This document shows, in pieces, positions 51,371 to 61,199 of a stretch of 64,000 bases of DNA. Under the pieces are notes generated by a model that did not search any database, was not told the DNA's origin, and saw only the letters and a list, made by a program, of their open reading frames with translations. Source of the stretch: Phycisphaerae bacterium RAS2 (GTDB lineage Bacteria; Planctomycetota; Phycisphaerae; UBA1845; UTPLA1); contig CP036352.1 of NCBI GenBank assembly GCA_007753915.1, positions 2,170,001-2,234,000 on the forward strand, read 5' to 3'. The first letter of the stretch is position 1, and each line of letters begins with the position of its first letter. Made by a program: the position numbers and the translations under genes.

Positions 51371-52501
51371 ATGCGCGCGAGGAAATCGTTCGGCGACGAC
51401 AGCCGTGCATGGAGGTACAGCTTGGTTTCTCGTCTTTCTATTACAAGGGTGTGCGCCGTTTTTGCCGCAGCATATTGCTCTCTCGGCGTGCCCTGTCTGG
51501 CGATGGCACAGTCCACCGCATCGACACAGCCTTCCGCCGCATCGACGGAACACGCCGTTGACGATGCCGCCGCGGCCCAACGGCGCATTCATGAGCACCT
51601 CTCCGAAGCCGAGCGAATCTTAACAATCGATACGGCGCCCGCGTTGTTTCGAGATCTGTGCGATGACTCTTCTTCTCGACCTGCCCTCGTCGCCGCGGCA
51701 CACAAGGCGCAGGAGCAACTTCAGCTTGCAGCCACGAGTATCAAATCGCTCGGGGCAACCGAATCACGTGACGCACTGGAGGTGCGGCACGATCAATTGG
51801 AGACGTTTGCGCACGTTTTTGCGTCCCTTGGCGGCCTGACGGAAGACTCGACTTCGCGCGGGCGAGTTGTAGCAGCCTGCGGCGACCTCGCGGCATTGTT
51901 CGATGCCGAAGACAAAGCGCTTGCCGAGTCCGCCAAGTTGTGGCAGGGAGCGGCTTATCGGCGCGCCGGACGATCAGATCGCGCGTTGCAGGTCTTGCGG
52001 CCGATCGTGAATCGGCCGGCCTCGCCGGTCATCGGATTCTGGGCGCGTCTCGAGCGTGCCCGTGCGCTGGGAGACATGGGGCGATTCGCCGCCGGCATCG
52101 CGTTGTGTCAGCGATTGGAATCGCTGGTCCCTGACTGGTTCAAGCAGGACCCCGAACAATCGGCCGCGGCGAAGCGAACGGTCCGGCAGGTTCGCGCTGC
52201 CCTGCTGAATCAATGGGCGAAGCAACTCGAAGCGGTTGGTCGGACAAGCGCCGCACACGCCGCAGCATCGAAGGCGCGAGAGTTGGCTGAGGAATTGGTT
52301 CGCGTGCCCGAGTCGAAGCGGCTGCTGAAACTCGAAGCGGCCATTGAAACGACACAGGCCGGCGAGGCCGATCACTCGATTGAATCCGTGGAAGACGAAC
52401 CCGCATCACCGGATGAAATCGAGGCGGGAGATCCGGCGGATTCCGAACAGTTTGATGATCCTGACGATGAAGCGCCACAGGACGATGACACCGGCGTTTG
52501 A
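51371..52501 (+). CDS. Secreted Ala-rich helical protein, TPR-like
   Basis: About 376 residues with a signal sequence (VCAVFAAAYCSLGVPCLAMA). The mature part is rich in Ala, Arg and Glu and forms many short helices (DRALQVLRPIVNR, FAAGIALCQRLESLV), similar to TPR proteins. The C-terminus is acidic (DEIEAGDPADSEQFDD). TATAAT at 51318 could be its -10 element. Start MRARKS is uncertain; a TTG nearer the signal sequence is possible. Function unknown. Confidence 0.65.
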   Translation: MRARKSFGDDSRAWRYSLVSRLSITRVCAVFAAAYCSLGVPCLAMAQSTASTQPSAASTEHAVDDAAAAQRRIHEHLSEAERILTIDTAPALFRDLCDDSSSRPALVAAAHKAQEQLQLAATSIKSLGATESRDALEVRHDQLETFAHVFASLGGLTEDSTSRGRVVAACGDLAALFDAEDKALAESAKLWQGAAYRRAGRSDRALQVLRPIVNRPASPVIGFWARLERARALGDMGRFAAGIALCQRLESLVPDWFKQDPEQSAAAKRTVRQVRAALLNQWAKQLEAVGRTSAAHAAASKARELAEELVRVPESKRLLKLEAAIETTQAGEADHSIESVEDEPASPDEIEAGDPADSEQFDDPDDEAPQDDDTGV

Positions 52502-52550
52502 TGCCGGGGCCTGACCCAGGAATTGGCGAAGCAGCCAACCCATTTCGCGC

Positions 52551-53573
52551 TCACGGCCCGGTCGCCCTGTCGACCGATGATGCGGGCTTGCGCTTGAGCA
52601 GTTGTTTCACGCGAAAGTCATCGATCACGGCGCCGTCGTGCGAGGCCGTCCAAACGCCGGCCAGCATGGCGCCGCCTTCCAGCAGCCGGTCTTCGATGAA
52701 CTTCCGCCCCGGTTCTTTTCGAAGGTCTCCGGACTTCTCCAGCTTATAAAGCGGCTCAACCAGGGCGTGGGATTCTCGTAAATAGACGGCAATCTCTTTC
52801 CAATAATCCGTTGCGGTGACGGCCCTCGCCGCTTTCGCCCTGGCCAGGAGCGAATCGGTCGTGATACTGTGCAGATCGATCACGCCGCCATCGATAAAGG
52901 AATGAAACTGCTTGCTCGTCGTGTAGCCGTTCGGGTTCGGCCCGACCCAGCCGTTGTGGTGATCGGATAGATGGAGCGGTTGGGCCCCGTCGCCGACGAA
53001 GTGGCTAAGCAGTCCCATGTGCAGCACGACGTTGTCTCGCGCGAAGCGCATCTCGTCGTCGCGAACGTATTCGGCGTGCTTCTCGTAGGTTTTCAGGGTC
53101 GTCCAGCTTGCGGCGATCTTCCATTGCAATTCCGCGATGGACCATGGAAGGAATCCGGGCGTTCCCTTGGTGTAGTCGTTGTCTCGTTCGGGTTTGGGAA
53201 ATCGGTCGGGGTGATTCGCCCGAACCGTCGCAAGCAAATCGGTGTATTGGCGGCGAAATCGGGGCAACTTTTCCAACGTCAATCCGTATGGCTCCAACGC
53301 TTCGATGTCGAGGTAGTGATCGGGCTTATTGATGTGGTCCAGGTCCGCGTTGTGCTGGCCCCGCCAGCGATCCGGTTCGGCCGAGAGGTACGCCAGCCTG
53401 GCGCGAACTTCGGGCGAGCGCAACCAGCCCGGCATGGATGGCGGTAGCTTCTCATGCGCGAGGACAGTAATGGTGGCATGACCGTGCTCGTCCCACGCGA
53501 AGGCGGGACGAATGAACCCATGCAATGATGCGACGAAAAGAGACGCTGCCAGAAATCGTCGAGCGTTCATCAT
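52551..53573 (-). CDS. S1/P1-nuclease or zinc phospholipase C-like exported enzyme
   Basis: A 340-residue exported protein. The signal ends at AFA and the mature chain begins with Trp (WDEHGHATI), as S1/P1 nucleases and zinc phospholipases do because the N-terminal Trp binds zinc. Further zinc ligands are in DLDHINKPDHY, HMGLLSHFVGDGAQPLH and LSDHHNG. These enzymes use three zinc ions to cleave nucleic acid or phospholipid. Which substrate applies is not decidable here; HFVGDxxQPLH favours the nuclease branch. Confidence 0.82.
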   Translation of the reverse strand: MMNARRFLAASLFVASLHGFIRPAFAWDEHGHATITVLAHEKLPPSMPGWLRSPEVRARLAYLSAEPDRWRGQHNADLDHINKPDHYLDIEALEPYGLTLEKLPRFRRQYTDLLATVRANHPDRFPKPERDNDYTKGTPGFLPWSIAELQWKIAASWTTLKTYEKHAEYVRDDEMRFARDNVVLHMGLLSHFVGDGAQPLHLSDHHNGWVGPNPNGYTTSKQFHSFIDGGVIDLHSITTDSLLARAKAARAVTATDYWKEIAVYLRESHALVEPLYKLEKSGDLRKEPGRKFIEDRLLEGGAMLAGVWTASHDGAVIDDFRVKQLLKRKPASSVDRATGP

Positions 53574-53634
53574 GGAACGGTCCTTTGTGAATGCGACCAG
53601 CGGGGCGTTTCAACCATTGTAATGGTTGCGCCGA

Positions 53635-54609
53635 TCACCGTGGGCGGGTGGGCCGAGCCAGCGCTTCAACATCTCGCGCGAACGCGCGGCAAGCCGCATC
53701 AATCGAAACAGGCCAGTCCTCCGCCCGCGTTGGTTGATGACGCGCCTCCCGGTACGCGAAGATGACAGATCGCCCCGCCGCGATCAGTGCCCCGCGACCC
53801 GATGAGTCGAAGTAAGGCGCGAAATCCGACGCCTGGCCGCCCTGTGCGCCGTAACCCGGGACAAGAAAAATCGACGCAGGCATTCGGGCGCGAAGCCGCG
53901 CCGCGTCAGCCTTGTCGCGCGTCGCCACGACCGCACCGATTGCCGAAAAACCTGTTTCGCCAACCAGCCCCGGCGACCGGCTCCATGCATCGACCTGTTC
54001 CGCCACCACTTCATGAACCTTGCGGCCATCGGCGAGTACGATGTCCTGAATCGCGGCGGCTGATGGATTGGAGGTCCGAACAAGTACAAAGACTCCGCTT
54101 CCATGGGCACGCGCCGAATCCATGAACGGTTTGACGCCATCAAGTCCAAAGTAGCCGTTAACCGTCACGGAATCCGAAAGCGCGTAGAGCGTTGACGTGT
54201 TTGGCCCCGCGCGAGGGACTCCCGCTTCGGTGATCCAATCACCGAGGCATGCGCGGGCGTACATCTCGGCGGTGTGCCCGACATCGCCGCGCTTGCAGTC
54301 CGCAATCGTGATCAGGCCGCATTCCGCGGCATAGCCGATCAACTCATCAAAAAGAGCGACCCCGGCTGCGTGGTATCGTTCGAAATACGCAATGTTAATC
54401 TTGACGGCTGGAACGATGGGGGCGATGACTTCGATGACTCGACGTGAGTACTCTCGAATTCTCCCGAGCACCGCCGGCACATCGCCCGAAGCCACTCCGC
54501 GCGTCAGCGGCTCGGGCATTGACTCCCAGACCGGGTCGAGCGCCACAACCGCCGGCGCGCGCCGGCGCTCAATCGCCGCGAGAAGCCGATCGGCAAACCC
54601 GTCAGGCAT
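53635..54609 (-). CDS. pyrF: Orotidine 5'-phosphate decarboxylase (type 2)
   Basis: A 324-residue enzyme making UMP. Start ATG 54609 (MPDGFADRLLAAI) is chosen over an upstream frame that would overlap the next gene's C-terminus. The active-site motif DCKRGDVGHTA and the N-terminal VVALDPVWE match the longer mycobacterial-type PyrF. VPGYGAQGGQ is the phosphate loop. It ends a minus-strand run after the BamE-like lipoprotein. Confidence 0.93.
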   Translation of the reverse strand: MPDGFADRLLAAIERRRAPAVVALDPVWESMPEPLTRGVASGDVPAVLGRIREYSRRVIEVIAPIVPAVKINIAYFERYHAAGVALFDELIGYAAECGLITIADCKRGDVGHTAEMYARACLGDWITEAGVPRAGPNTSTLYALSDSVTVNGYFGLDGVKPFMDSARAHGSGVFVLVRTSNPSAAAIQDIVLADGRKVHEVVAEQVDAWSRSPGLVGETGFSAIGAVVATRDKADAARLRARMPASIFLVPGYGAQGGQASDFAPYFDSSGRGALIAAGRSVIFAYREARHQPTRAEDWPVSIDAACRAFARDVEALARPTRPR

Positions 54610-54617
54610 GGCTTGAA

Positions 54618-54980
54618 TCAGTCTTTCTTGATCGTGGTCGTGCGCGTCGAATCGCCGGCCGGGCGACCCTGCGGCGTCTCGTCGATCCCCGGAGCCGCAC
54701 CCTCCCACTCGCCGGTCTTTGCGTCAATCCATTCCTTGCGCAGGACCCGCCCGTCGTTGTCGAAGTAAATCACGACAGACAGGTGTTTGTCTTCGCGCTC
54801 GTACTCCCATTGATCGCCGCGGTTGGCGTAGTCCTTGCCGAGCGTGAGCTCCACTTCGGTTTTGTCGGACGCGCCTTCGCGGATCGTGTCGTAGTTCTGG
54901 CGTGTCAGCTTGTCTGGCGCGCAGCCGAAGATCAGCGTTCCCGCGATCACGATTGCGAGCCCCATCATTGCCGGTTTCAT
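54618..54980 (-). CDS. BamE/SmpA-like small lipoprotein
   Basis: A 120-residue lipoprotein (signal to IAGTLIFGC). The mature domain TRQNYDTIREGASDKTEVEL, TLGKDYANRGDQWEYERE and VVIYFDNDGRVLRKEWID matches the SmpA/OmlA fold, which in other bacteria helps insert outer-membrane proteins. The tail (RTTTIKKD) is polar. pyrF follows 8 bases downstream. Role in this organism unknown. Confidence 0.78.
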   Translation of the reverse strand: MKPAMMGLAIVIAGTLIFGCAPDKLTRQNYDTIREGASDKTEVELTLGKDYANRGDQWEYEREDKHLSVVIYFDNDGRVLRKEWIDAKTGEWEGAAPGIDETPQGRPAGDSTRTTTIKKD

Positions 54981-55054
54981 GATCTATCTCCTTGGTGCCC
55001 CTCAATGGGTCATTACAATTTCGAATCCATAGCCACCGGGACACGGTCTCGTGC

Positions 55055-55633
55055 TTATTGGCCGCCGCCGGTCAGCGCATCGAGAATCTCCTCCCGGTGC
55101 ACAGCGAACTCAAACGTGTATTCGTCGAACAACCGCTCGCTGCCGGGTGACTGAAACGTCGCCACGAGCACATACTTCTGCTGCGGCGCGAGCGGCTGCC
55201 CCTCCCAGCTTAATTGGAACTCATACGTCGTTGTGACGCGCTCCCAGAATTGCTTCTGTTGATCGATGTTCGCCACCGGCTGGGACCAACTGCGGATGAG
55301 CGGCCCTTTGTGTGTGCCGATCGCCGGGCGATAGGCGAACAACTCGAACATGAACGTGCCGTAGGCCTTGACCGGGTCGCCGGCGCCGTCCAGCGTGCGC
55401 AAGGACACGCCGACACCGTCGGGCACGGCGTCGCTGTCGAAGCTGCGCGGCTTGGTGAATGGAAGTATTTTCAGGCTTCGCGGACTGTAGTACTGGATCA
55501 ACTCGTCGCCGGTCGGGCCATCGGCTGATTCGCCGATCTCTCCGCGGTGACACGCCGGCGACATCAGTCCCGCCAGCACCAGAAGCAATCCCAGCCGCCG
55601 CATCGATCCGTGTCGCGTGTGCATGAAGACCAT
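55055..55633 (-). CDS. Lipoprotein, unknown (about 192 aa)
   Basis: Start ATG 55633 (MVFMHTRHGSMRRL) or 55603 (MRRLGLLLV); lipobox in LAGLMSPAC. The mature chain contains FDSDAVPDGVGVSLRTLD, AYGTFMFELFAYRP and a C-terminal VLVATFQSPGSERLFDEYTF, a beta-sandwich-like pattern. Similar proteins occur as planctomycete hypotheticals. It lies between the BamE-like and TPR genes on the same strand. No function assigned. Confidence 0.7.
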   Translation of the reverse strand: MVFMHTRHGSMRRLGLLLVLAGLMSPACHRGEIGESADGPTGDELIQYYSPRSLKILPFTKPRSFDSDAVPDGVGVSLRTLDGAGDPVKAYGTFMFELFAYRPAIGTHKGPLIRSWSQPVANIDQQKQFWERVTTTYEFQLSWEGQPLAPQQKYVLVATFQSPGSERLFDEYTFEFAVHREEILDALTGGGQ

Positions 55634-55707
55634 CCCTGGTGACCGGCAACCGCCCGGTCCGCCGCGATTATACCGATCCCATCGCGCGTGCAAAGGCATG
55701 AATCGCC

Positions 55708-57495
55708 CTACGGCCCGGGCGCGCCGGCCTGGCTGCCGCCGCGTTGCTTCAATCGCTCCAGGGCCGCTACGGCTTTCTCAAACCCGGGCTTGAGCTCGAG
55801 CACACGGCGGTAGGCTGCTTCCGCCTCGCGCGGGCGGCCGATCATCTGGAATGTGTTGGCGAGATTGAAATGGGCCTGGTAGGCCTTGGGGTCGCACCGC
55901 AGTGCTCGCACGTAGCTCTGCACGGCCTCTTCATAGCGCTTCATATCAAAAAAACAGACACCGAGGTTGAAGTGAAGCGTGTACTGCCACGGAGCCAACT
56001 CGATGGCCTTTTGGTAGGCGGTCACGGATTCCTGATGCCGCTTCACCTTGTAATAGGCGCGGCCGAGGTTCTCGAGATATCGCCAGTTTCGAGGCTCGAG
56101 TTCCACGGCTCGCTCATAGTGCGGAACGGACTCGGCGAACCGATCTCGATTGAGGTATTCCGTCGCCAGCGCCGAGCGCGCTCGAGCGTTGTCCGGCCGT
56201 TGTTGAACAGTGACCGACCAGAGGTGCAGTGCGTCGTGGTAGTCGGCGTTGCGCGCATGCGTGCGCGATGCGAGGGCCGCAATCGCCAGCAGGCACGCGG
56301 CGACCGAAATCGGGCGCTGCGCGGTAAAAGGCAGGCGCGATAGGAGTAAGAACATTGCAAGCACCGCTGCGAGGATGATGGCGGCCAAGGGCAGGTACAT
56401 TCGATGTTCAAAGCAAAGATCATTAATGGGAACGAAGCTTGAGGTCGGGGCGAGGACGATGAAAAACGACGCGGGAAGCAGCGACCAGAGCTTTCTTCGG
56501 AAAACGCCCCAGGCAGTCATCAGGCCGCCGGCGGACACAATCAGGAGCGGGACCATGTATTCGACAGGTGAACTCGCCACGAGCCAGCCGTAATCCAGAA
56601 CGAGCGTTCGCGGCCAGATCGCCAGCATGAGGTAATGCAGCAGCACGCCGGGCTGGGATCGAAAATACCCAAGGGCGGAGACCTCGTTCAGGCCGAACCC
56701 AACGGACTCCGACCGCGGCCCGGTCGCCATGAGGGCTATCAAAAGGAACCAGCACGCCGCCAGCCCCAGATAAAGGCTCCATCGCTTCAACAATGCGACG
56801 CGATACGATCGCGCGAAGAGCAATGCATCAACCAGAAGCGTTGTAACGGGAGCCGTCGCCATGACTTCCTTCGTTCCCATTCCCATCGCGCAGGCCACCA
56901 CCGCGCAAACGGTCCAGCCCGAAAAGCGGCCAGCGTGCATCGAACGGATCGAGCAATAAAGCGTGACCAGATAGAACAGCCCCACGAGCGACTCGCTTCG
57001 CTGGATGATGTAGGTCACTGCCTGCGTCTGAAGCGGATGCACAACCCATAGACCAGCGGTCGCCAGCGCCAGCGTCCACGCGGAACCTGCGAATCGATCC
57101 CGCAACACCGGCGATTGCAAAGAACGGCGAACGACGCCGAACAGCGCCAGGGCGGCGAGCAGGTGAATGACGAGATTGACGGCGTGATAGCCGCGACCGT
57201 CGTACTCGAACAACGAGTAGGTCAAGGCGAACGAGGCGGCCGTGATCGGGCGTCCGGCAAGTGATGATTGCGGCGGGGCGCCGAAAGCCGTCCGCAGCGA
57301 TCGGATATAGCTGTTTTGCTGGATGGCGTGAAAGTCATCGTAGATGTACGCGCCCTGAAAACAATTGGAGTAAGCCAGCACACCGACGAGGCAAATGGCA
57401 AGCGGACCGCCGATGCGCCGCCAAGCGGGGAGGTCCGAGCGTGCTGCCGACGCGGCGAGAGACGTTTTCGTTGACGCGCTGCGGGACCGGGGCAT
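55708..57495 (-). CDS. Membrane protein with C-terminal TPR repeats (TMTC-like)
   Basis: About 595 residues from ATG 57495 (MPRSRSASTKTS), 4 bases after the purF stop. Ten or so hydrophobic helices (ICLVGVLAYSNCFQGAYIYD, HLLAALALFGVV and others) form a GT-C-like membrane half. The last 170 residues are tandem TPRs (RDRFAESVPHYERAVELEP, VKRHQESVTAYQKAIELAP, MKRYEEAVQSYVRALRCDP). This matches TMTC-type O-mannosyltransferase-like proteins. A sugar-transfer role is inferred. Confidence 0.8.
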   Translation of the reverse strand: MPRSRSASTKTSLAASAARSDLPAWRRIGGPLAICLVGVLAYSNCFQGAYIYDDFHAIQQNSYIRSLRTAFGAPPQSSLAGRPITAASFALTYSLFEYDGRGYHAVNLVIHLLAALALFGVVRRSLQSPVLRDRFAGSAWTLALATAGLWVVHPLQTQAVTYIIQRSESLVGLFYLVTLYCSIRSMHAGRFSGWTVCAVVACAMGMGTKEVMATAPVTTLLVDALLFARSYRVALLKRWSLYLGLAACWFLLIALMATGPRSESVGFGLNEVSALGYFRSQPGVLLHYLMLAIWPRTLVLDYGWLVASSPVEYMVPLLIVSAGGLMTAWGVFRRKLWSLLPASFFIVLAPTSSFVPINDLCFEHRMYLPLAAIILAAVLAMFLLLSRLPFTAQRPISVAACLLAIAALASRTHARNADYHDALHLWSVTVQQRPDNARARSALATEYLNRDRFAESVPHYERAVELEPRNWRYLENLGRAYYKVKRHQESVTAYQKAIELAPWQYTLHFNLGVCFFDMKRYEEAVQSYVRALRCDPKAYQAHFNLANTFQMIGRPREAEAAYRRVLELKPGFEKAVAALERLKQRGGSQAGAPGP

Positions 57496-57499
57496 CGCG

Positions 57500-58972
57500 T
57501 CACACCATGCTGGAGTGTTTCTCGAATCGAAGCTTGCCGGACGGCTGATCGACCGGCATTGGATAGCGGCCGCTGAAACAGGCCGTGCAATAATGGCCCG
57601 CCGCTTGTTTGGCGCAGGACAACATGCCGTCGAGAGACAAATACGCAAGCGAATCCACTTCGAGGTACTGGCGAATCTGCTCGATCTCGCGATCCGTCGC
57701 GATTAACTCGCGCTGATCGGGGAAATCGATGCCGTAGTAGCACGGATGGCGAATCGGCGGGCTGGCGACGCGCAGGTGAATCGCCTTTGCCCCGGCCCGG
57801 CGAAGCGCCCCCATCTTGCCGCGCGTCGTCGTGCCGCGAACCACCGAGTCTTCTACGACGACCAGCCGCTTTCCGCGGACCGCCTCTCGAATCACGTTGA
57901 GTTTCATCCGCACGGCCAGATCACGCATCGGCTGCGTCGGCATGATGAAGCTGCGGCCGGAGTAATGGCTGGTCGTGAATCCGCGGCCGCGAGCGATGCC
58001 GCTTTCGTCGCTGTAGCCGATGGCCGCGCAGCGGGCGCAGTTGGGCACGGGAATCACGAAATCGGCGTCGGCCGGAGCCTCGCGCGCCAGTTGCCGCCCG
58101 AGCGACACGCGATAAGCGTGAACATTCTGTCCGAAGATATCGCTGGACGGGTCGGCGAAATAGACGTGTTCAAAAATGCAGTGAGCGGGGCGAATCGTCC
58201 CGGTGTCGACAAAGAACCGGCTTGCGAGTCCGGCATCATTCAGTGTGACGATCTCTCCCGGAGCCACGTCGCGGACGTACTCGGCGTCGACCATGTCCAG
58301 CGCGCAGGTCTCGCTGGCAATCACAAACGCCCCGCTGGGAAGCCGGCCGATGCACATCGGGCGCACGCCGAAGGGGTCGCGCGCCGCCTCAATCCGATCC
58401 GCAAAGATGAAGAGCAGGCAATAAGCGCCGTTCAATTGCCGCAGCACGCTTGCCAGCGGGTCGTCTGCCCGCGCATGCGCCGGGTCGGCGAGCATATGCA
58501 GGATGACTTCGGTGTCGCTCGTGGTTTGGAAGATCGCGCCCTGGTCTTCGTACTGCCGGCGCAGGGCCGCCGCGTTAATGAGGTTGCCATTGTGAGCCAC
58601 CGCGACCTGACCCGATGCACACGTCACCAGCAGCGGCTGACAATTCGCATCGTTGCAGGAGCCGGTTGTTGAATAGCGTACATGCCCTACGGCGGCGTCG
58701 CCTCGCAGGCGCTCAATGGCGGCCTCGTCAAACACGCGTGTGACCAGGCCCTGGCCCGCATGGCGGTCGATGCGCCCCTCGCGCAGGGAGCAGATTCCAG
58801 CCGCTTCCTGACCGCGATGCTGTTGAGCGTAGATTCCGAGGTAGGTCAGGGCCGCTGCGTCGGGATGGCCCCAGACGGCGAACAATCCGCAATGATGCCG
58901 GACTTCCGGTGTCGTGGATTGTCGGGGTGTGGCCCGCGGATCGGAGAGAATCGGCAACGGCTGTCGCGACAC
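57500..58972 (-). CDS. purF: Amidophosphoribosyltransferase PurF
   Basis: A 490-residue enzyme for the first committed step of purine synthesis. The N-terminal glutaminase begins at Cys28 (HHCGLFAVWG) after a propeptide that is cleaved. Further glutaminase elements are QQHRGQEAAGI and VAHNGNLIN. The PRPP-binding motif is VVVEDSVVRGTT. Fe-S-type cysteines occur in NCARCAAIGY and ACFSGRYP. Length and order match the family. The membrane TPR gene follows after 4 bases, an unusual neighbour for purF. Confidence 0.95.
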   Translation of the reverse strand: MSRQPLPILSDPRATPRQSTTPEVRHHCGLFAVWGHPDAAALTYLGIYAQQHRGQEAAGICSLREGRIDRHAGQGLVTRVFDEAAIERLRGDAAVGHVRYSTTGSCNDANCQPLLVTCASGQVAVAHNGNLINAAALRRQYEDQGAIFQTTSDTEVILHMLADPAHARADDPLASVLRQLNGAYCLLFIFADRIEAARDPFGVRPMCIGRLPSGAFVIASETCALDMVDAEYVRDVAPGEIVTLNDAGLASRFFVDTGTIRPAHCIFEHVYFADPSSDIFGQNVHAYRVSLGRQLAREAPADADFVIPVPNCARCAAIGYSDESGIARGRGFTTSHYSGRSFIMPTQPMRDLAVRMKLNVIREAVRGKRLVVVEDSVVRGTTTRGKMGALRRAGAKAIHLRVASPPIRHPCYYGIDFPDQRELIATDREIEQIRQYLEVDSLAYLSLDGMLSCAKQAAGHYCTACFSGRYPMPVDQPSGKLRFEKHSSMV

Positions 58973-59088
58973 CGCTTGCTCCCATGCACGAGACCGGCGG
59001 CAAGCGCCGTCGGCCCGTGCATGGAAGGATAATCGAATGGCTGATCCCGGTCAAAAGGAAGCAGGCTTTTCAGCATCCGTTCGGCAGG

Positions 59089-59409
59089 TCAGGGCTTCTT
59101 CAAGCCAACCGGCGCCGTGCCGTTTTTCTTCTTCCAACCGTCCTCGTACCAGCCGTACCCGTCTTCGTAGTAGTACTCGTCCTCATAGTATCCGCCGCCG
59201 GAATAGCCATCGTCGTAATAGACTTCTTCGTCGCTCCAGAAGTCCCATCCGCCGAAGTCATACCCGCCGAAATCGAGAAACCCCAGCCCGACAGAGACAT
59301 CGGTATAATTTCCGCCGCGGTACCCCCGGCGGCAGCCCGAAGCCGGCCACACGACCGCCAGCAGCGCCAGCGACAGAACGAGCTTGGTGATCCACTTGCG
59401 AGCTTTCAT
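59089..59409 (-). CDS. Tyr/Gly/Asp-rich small lipoprotein
   Basis: A 106-residue protein with a lipoprotein signal (LLAVVWPASGC). The mature part is an unusual repeat of Tyr, Gly, Asp and Glu (FDFGGYDFGGW, YYDDGYSGGGYY, EDEYYYEDGYGWYEDG), ending in Lys (GWKKKNGTAP). It is probably an unstructured surface or envelope protein. Composition resembles small planctomycete lipoproteins. No function known. Confidence 0.7.
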   Translation of the reverse strand: MKARKWITKLVLSLALLAVVWPASGCRRGYRGGNYTDVSVGLGFLDFGGYDFGGWDFWSDEEVYYDDGYSGGGYYEDEYYYEDGYGWYEDGWKKKNGTAPVGLKKP

Positions 59410-59762
59410 GGTTGACTCCCTTCTCTCTTCCCAGGCCGCGCCGCGCGCAGATCACCCGGGTCGCCGTGGCCGGCGGATTGTTTTTCCTCCCAGCCTGCGG
59501 CCGGGAATGTTTCAGGTTTGGATGGCTGTTCGTTCGAGTATCTGCCCGGAGCAACCAGCCCCAACATCCCGCTCGAACGATGCATTAGACACGAGCCGAT
59601 TCGGGGCGTTAGTTTTGCCGGATACGGTCCGCAATATTCAGGAGCCTCGGCGTAATCCCATTTTGAGCGCCAACCGGTACAGGCCCTCGACGGTCCGCGT
59701 AGCGGTTATAATGAGCGACGCGACAAGCAGTTAGGAAGCGAACGCCTACGGAAGCCCAATTC
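59410..59762. other. Divergent intergenic region with a likely promoter
   Basis: About 350 bases with no supported gene. It should hold the promoter of the Tyr-rich lipoprotein on the minus strand and, on the plus strand, TATAAT at 59707-59712 about 50 bases before the FHA gene. No strong hairpin or repeat was noticed. Confidence 0.45.
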
Positions 59763-61154
59763 ATGTTCGGCCGCCTTGCAAATGATCGAATACGAAGTGC
59801 GACGCTAGCCCTTGATGAAGGCCGGCTGGACGACGCGGTTCGATTGCTGTCCGGCCATAAGGGACGTCCGCCTGCCGAAGCCGATTCGTTGCTCGCTCGC
59901 CTCGCGGAAGCCTTGATGACGCGTGGCCAGGAACATCTCCTTTCGCGTCGATTCACGGAGGCCTTGGCGGATTTCGATCATGCGGCGTCGTGCGGCGCCG
60001 ATGAAGCGCGCGTTGAGCCGTGGCGGGCGCGAGCCCGATCGGCCATGAAGGAGGCGGATGCGGCCGATCATCAGGCGCGAGTCGCCGCATCCGAAGCGAT
60101 TGCCGCCGAACTGTTGCCGAAGGCGCTGGAAGCATTTCTCGCCGGCCGCCTCGCGCAGGCGCGGTCACTCCTTCAACAAGTCGCCGGGGCCGGTCACATG
60201 AATGCAGAACGTTCATCGCTCGAATCCGCAATGAAACTGGCGCAACAGGCAAGTCAGGCTTTGCATGGCGACCGCTTCGCCGAAGCACGCGTGCTGGTCG
60301 GCCGGATCACACAGCTGGGCCTTGCAGCGGACTGGCTCGTGGACTGTCAGGCGCGGCTTGATTCATTGCAGGAATGCAGACAATCGCTCTTGAGCGGCCC
60401 GCTTGGCTTGATCTCCGACGGACGGATGCCGCCGGGAATCACCATGACGCCCGAAGACGCGCCGCCTCGCCCTGCCAATGCGACGATGGCCGCCCCAGGC
60501 GCTGCGCCCCCCATGTATCGCACCGCGCAAGAAGGATGGATCGAGACACCGGGCAATTGTCTGCCGCGCCGTCTCGTGCTGCGCATCGACGGCGTCGGCG
60601 CGTTCCTTCTGCTGCGCGGCGACCGAGTAACGATCGGCCGCGCCGGACCAGGCGCCTCGGCGGACCTTGAATTGTTCGCCGACCTGTCGGAACGCCAGGC
60701 GCAAATAATTCGCGCCGGCGAGGATCATTTTATTGCAGGCGTTAACGGCGTGGAGCTGGCCGGGCGAAAGGTCGAACACGCCTTGCTGCAACACGACGAT
60801 CGCATTCGACTGGGATCGCGCGTGAAGTTGCGCTATTTGCGGCCCAGTTCCAAGAGCATCACAAGCCTGATCGATCTTGGCGAAGGCATTCGCACGACCT
60901 GCGAGTCACGCCGGGTGGTGCTCTGGGGCGGGCCGTTGATCATGGCGCCGTCGCACGACGCGCACGTCATGTTGCCCGGCGGCACGGGCGGCGTGGTTCT
61001 GCTGGAGCGGGATGGGCAGATCCTTGCGAAGCCCATGTCCGGCCGCGAGACCCCGCGAACGGTTGCCCTCGGATCACCGTTTGTCATCGGAGACCTTCGG
61101 TTGAGCATCGCCGCGCTGGATCGCTCGGCGTCGCCGGGACGAGTGGTGGGTTGA
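59763..61154 (+). CDS. TPR-plus-FHA-like protein next to a Ser/Thr kinase
   Basis: A 463-residue protein. The N-terminal 200 residues are helical and TPR-like (LDEGRLDDAVRLLSG, FTEALADFDHAASC). After a Pro/Ala linker, two beta-rich stretches resemble FHA domains (RGDRVTIGRAGPGASADLEL, SERQAQIIRAGEDHFIAGVN, and LPGGTGGVVLLERDGQILA). FHA domains bind phosphothreonine. The kinase gene begins 45 bases downstream, which suggests a kinase-reader pair. FHA assignment is by pattern only. Confidence 0.7.
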   Translation: MFGRLANDRIRSATLALDEGRLDDAVRLLSGHKGRPPAEADSLLARLAEALMTRGQEHLLSRRFTEALADFDHAASCGADEARVEPWRARARSAMKEADAADHQARVAASEAIAAELLPKALEAFLAGRLAQARSLLQQVAGAGHMNAERSSLESAMKLAQQASQALHGDRFAEARVLVGRITQLGLAADWLVDCQARLDSLQECRQSLLSGPLGLISDGRMPPGITMTPEDAPPRPANATMAAPGAAPPMYRTAQEGWIETPGNCLPRRLVLRIDGVGAFLLLRGDRVTIGRAGPGASADLELFADLSERQAQIIRAGEDHFIAGVNGVELAGRKVEHALLQHDDRIRLGSRVKLRYLRPSSKSITSLIDLGEGIRTTCESRRVVLWGGPLIMAPSHDAHVMLPGGTGGVVLLERDGQILAKPMSGRETPRTVALGSPFVIGDLRLSIAALDRSASPGRVVG

Positions 61155-61199
61155 GACACGAGCGCAGCGCCGCGCGCCGCTCGTGAAGGATCGCACGTC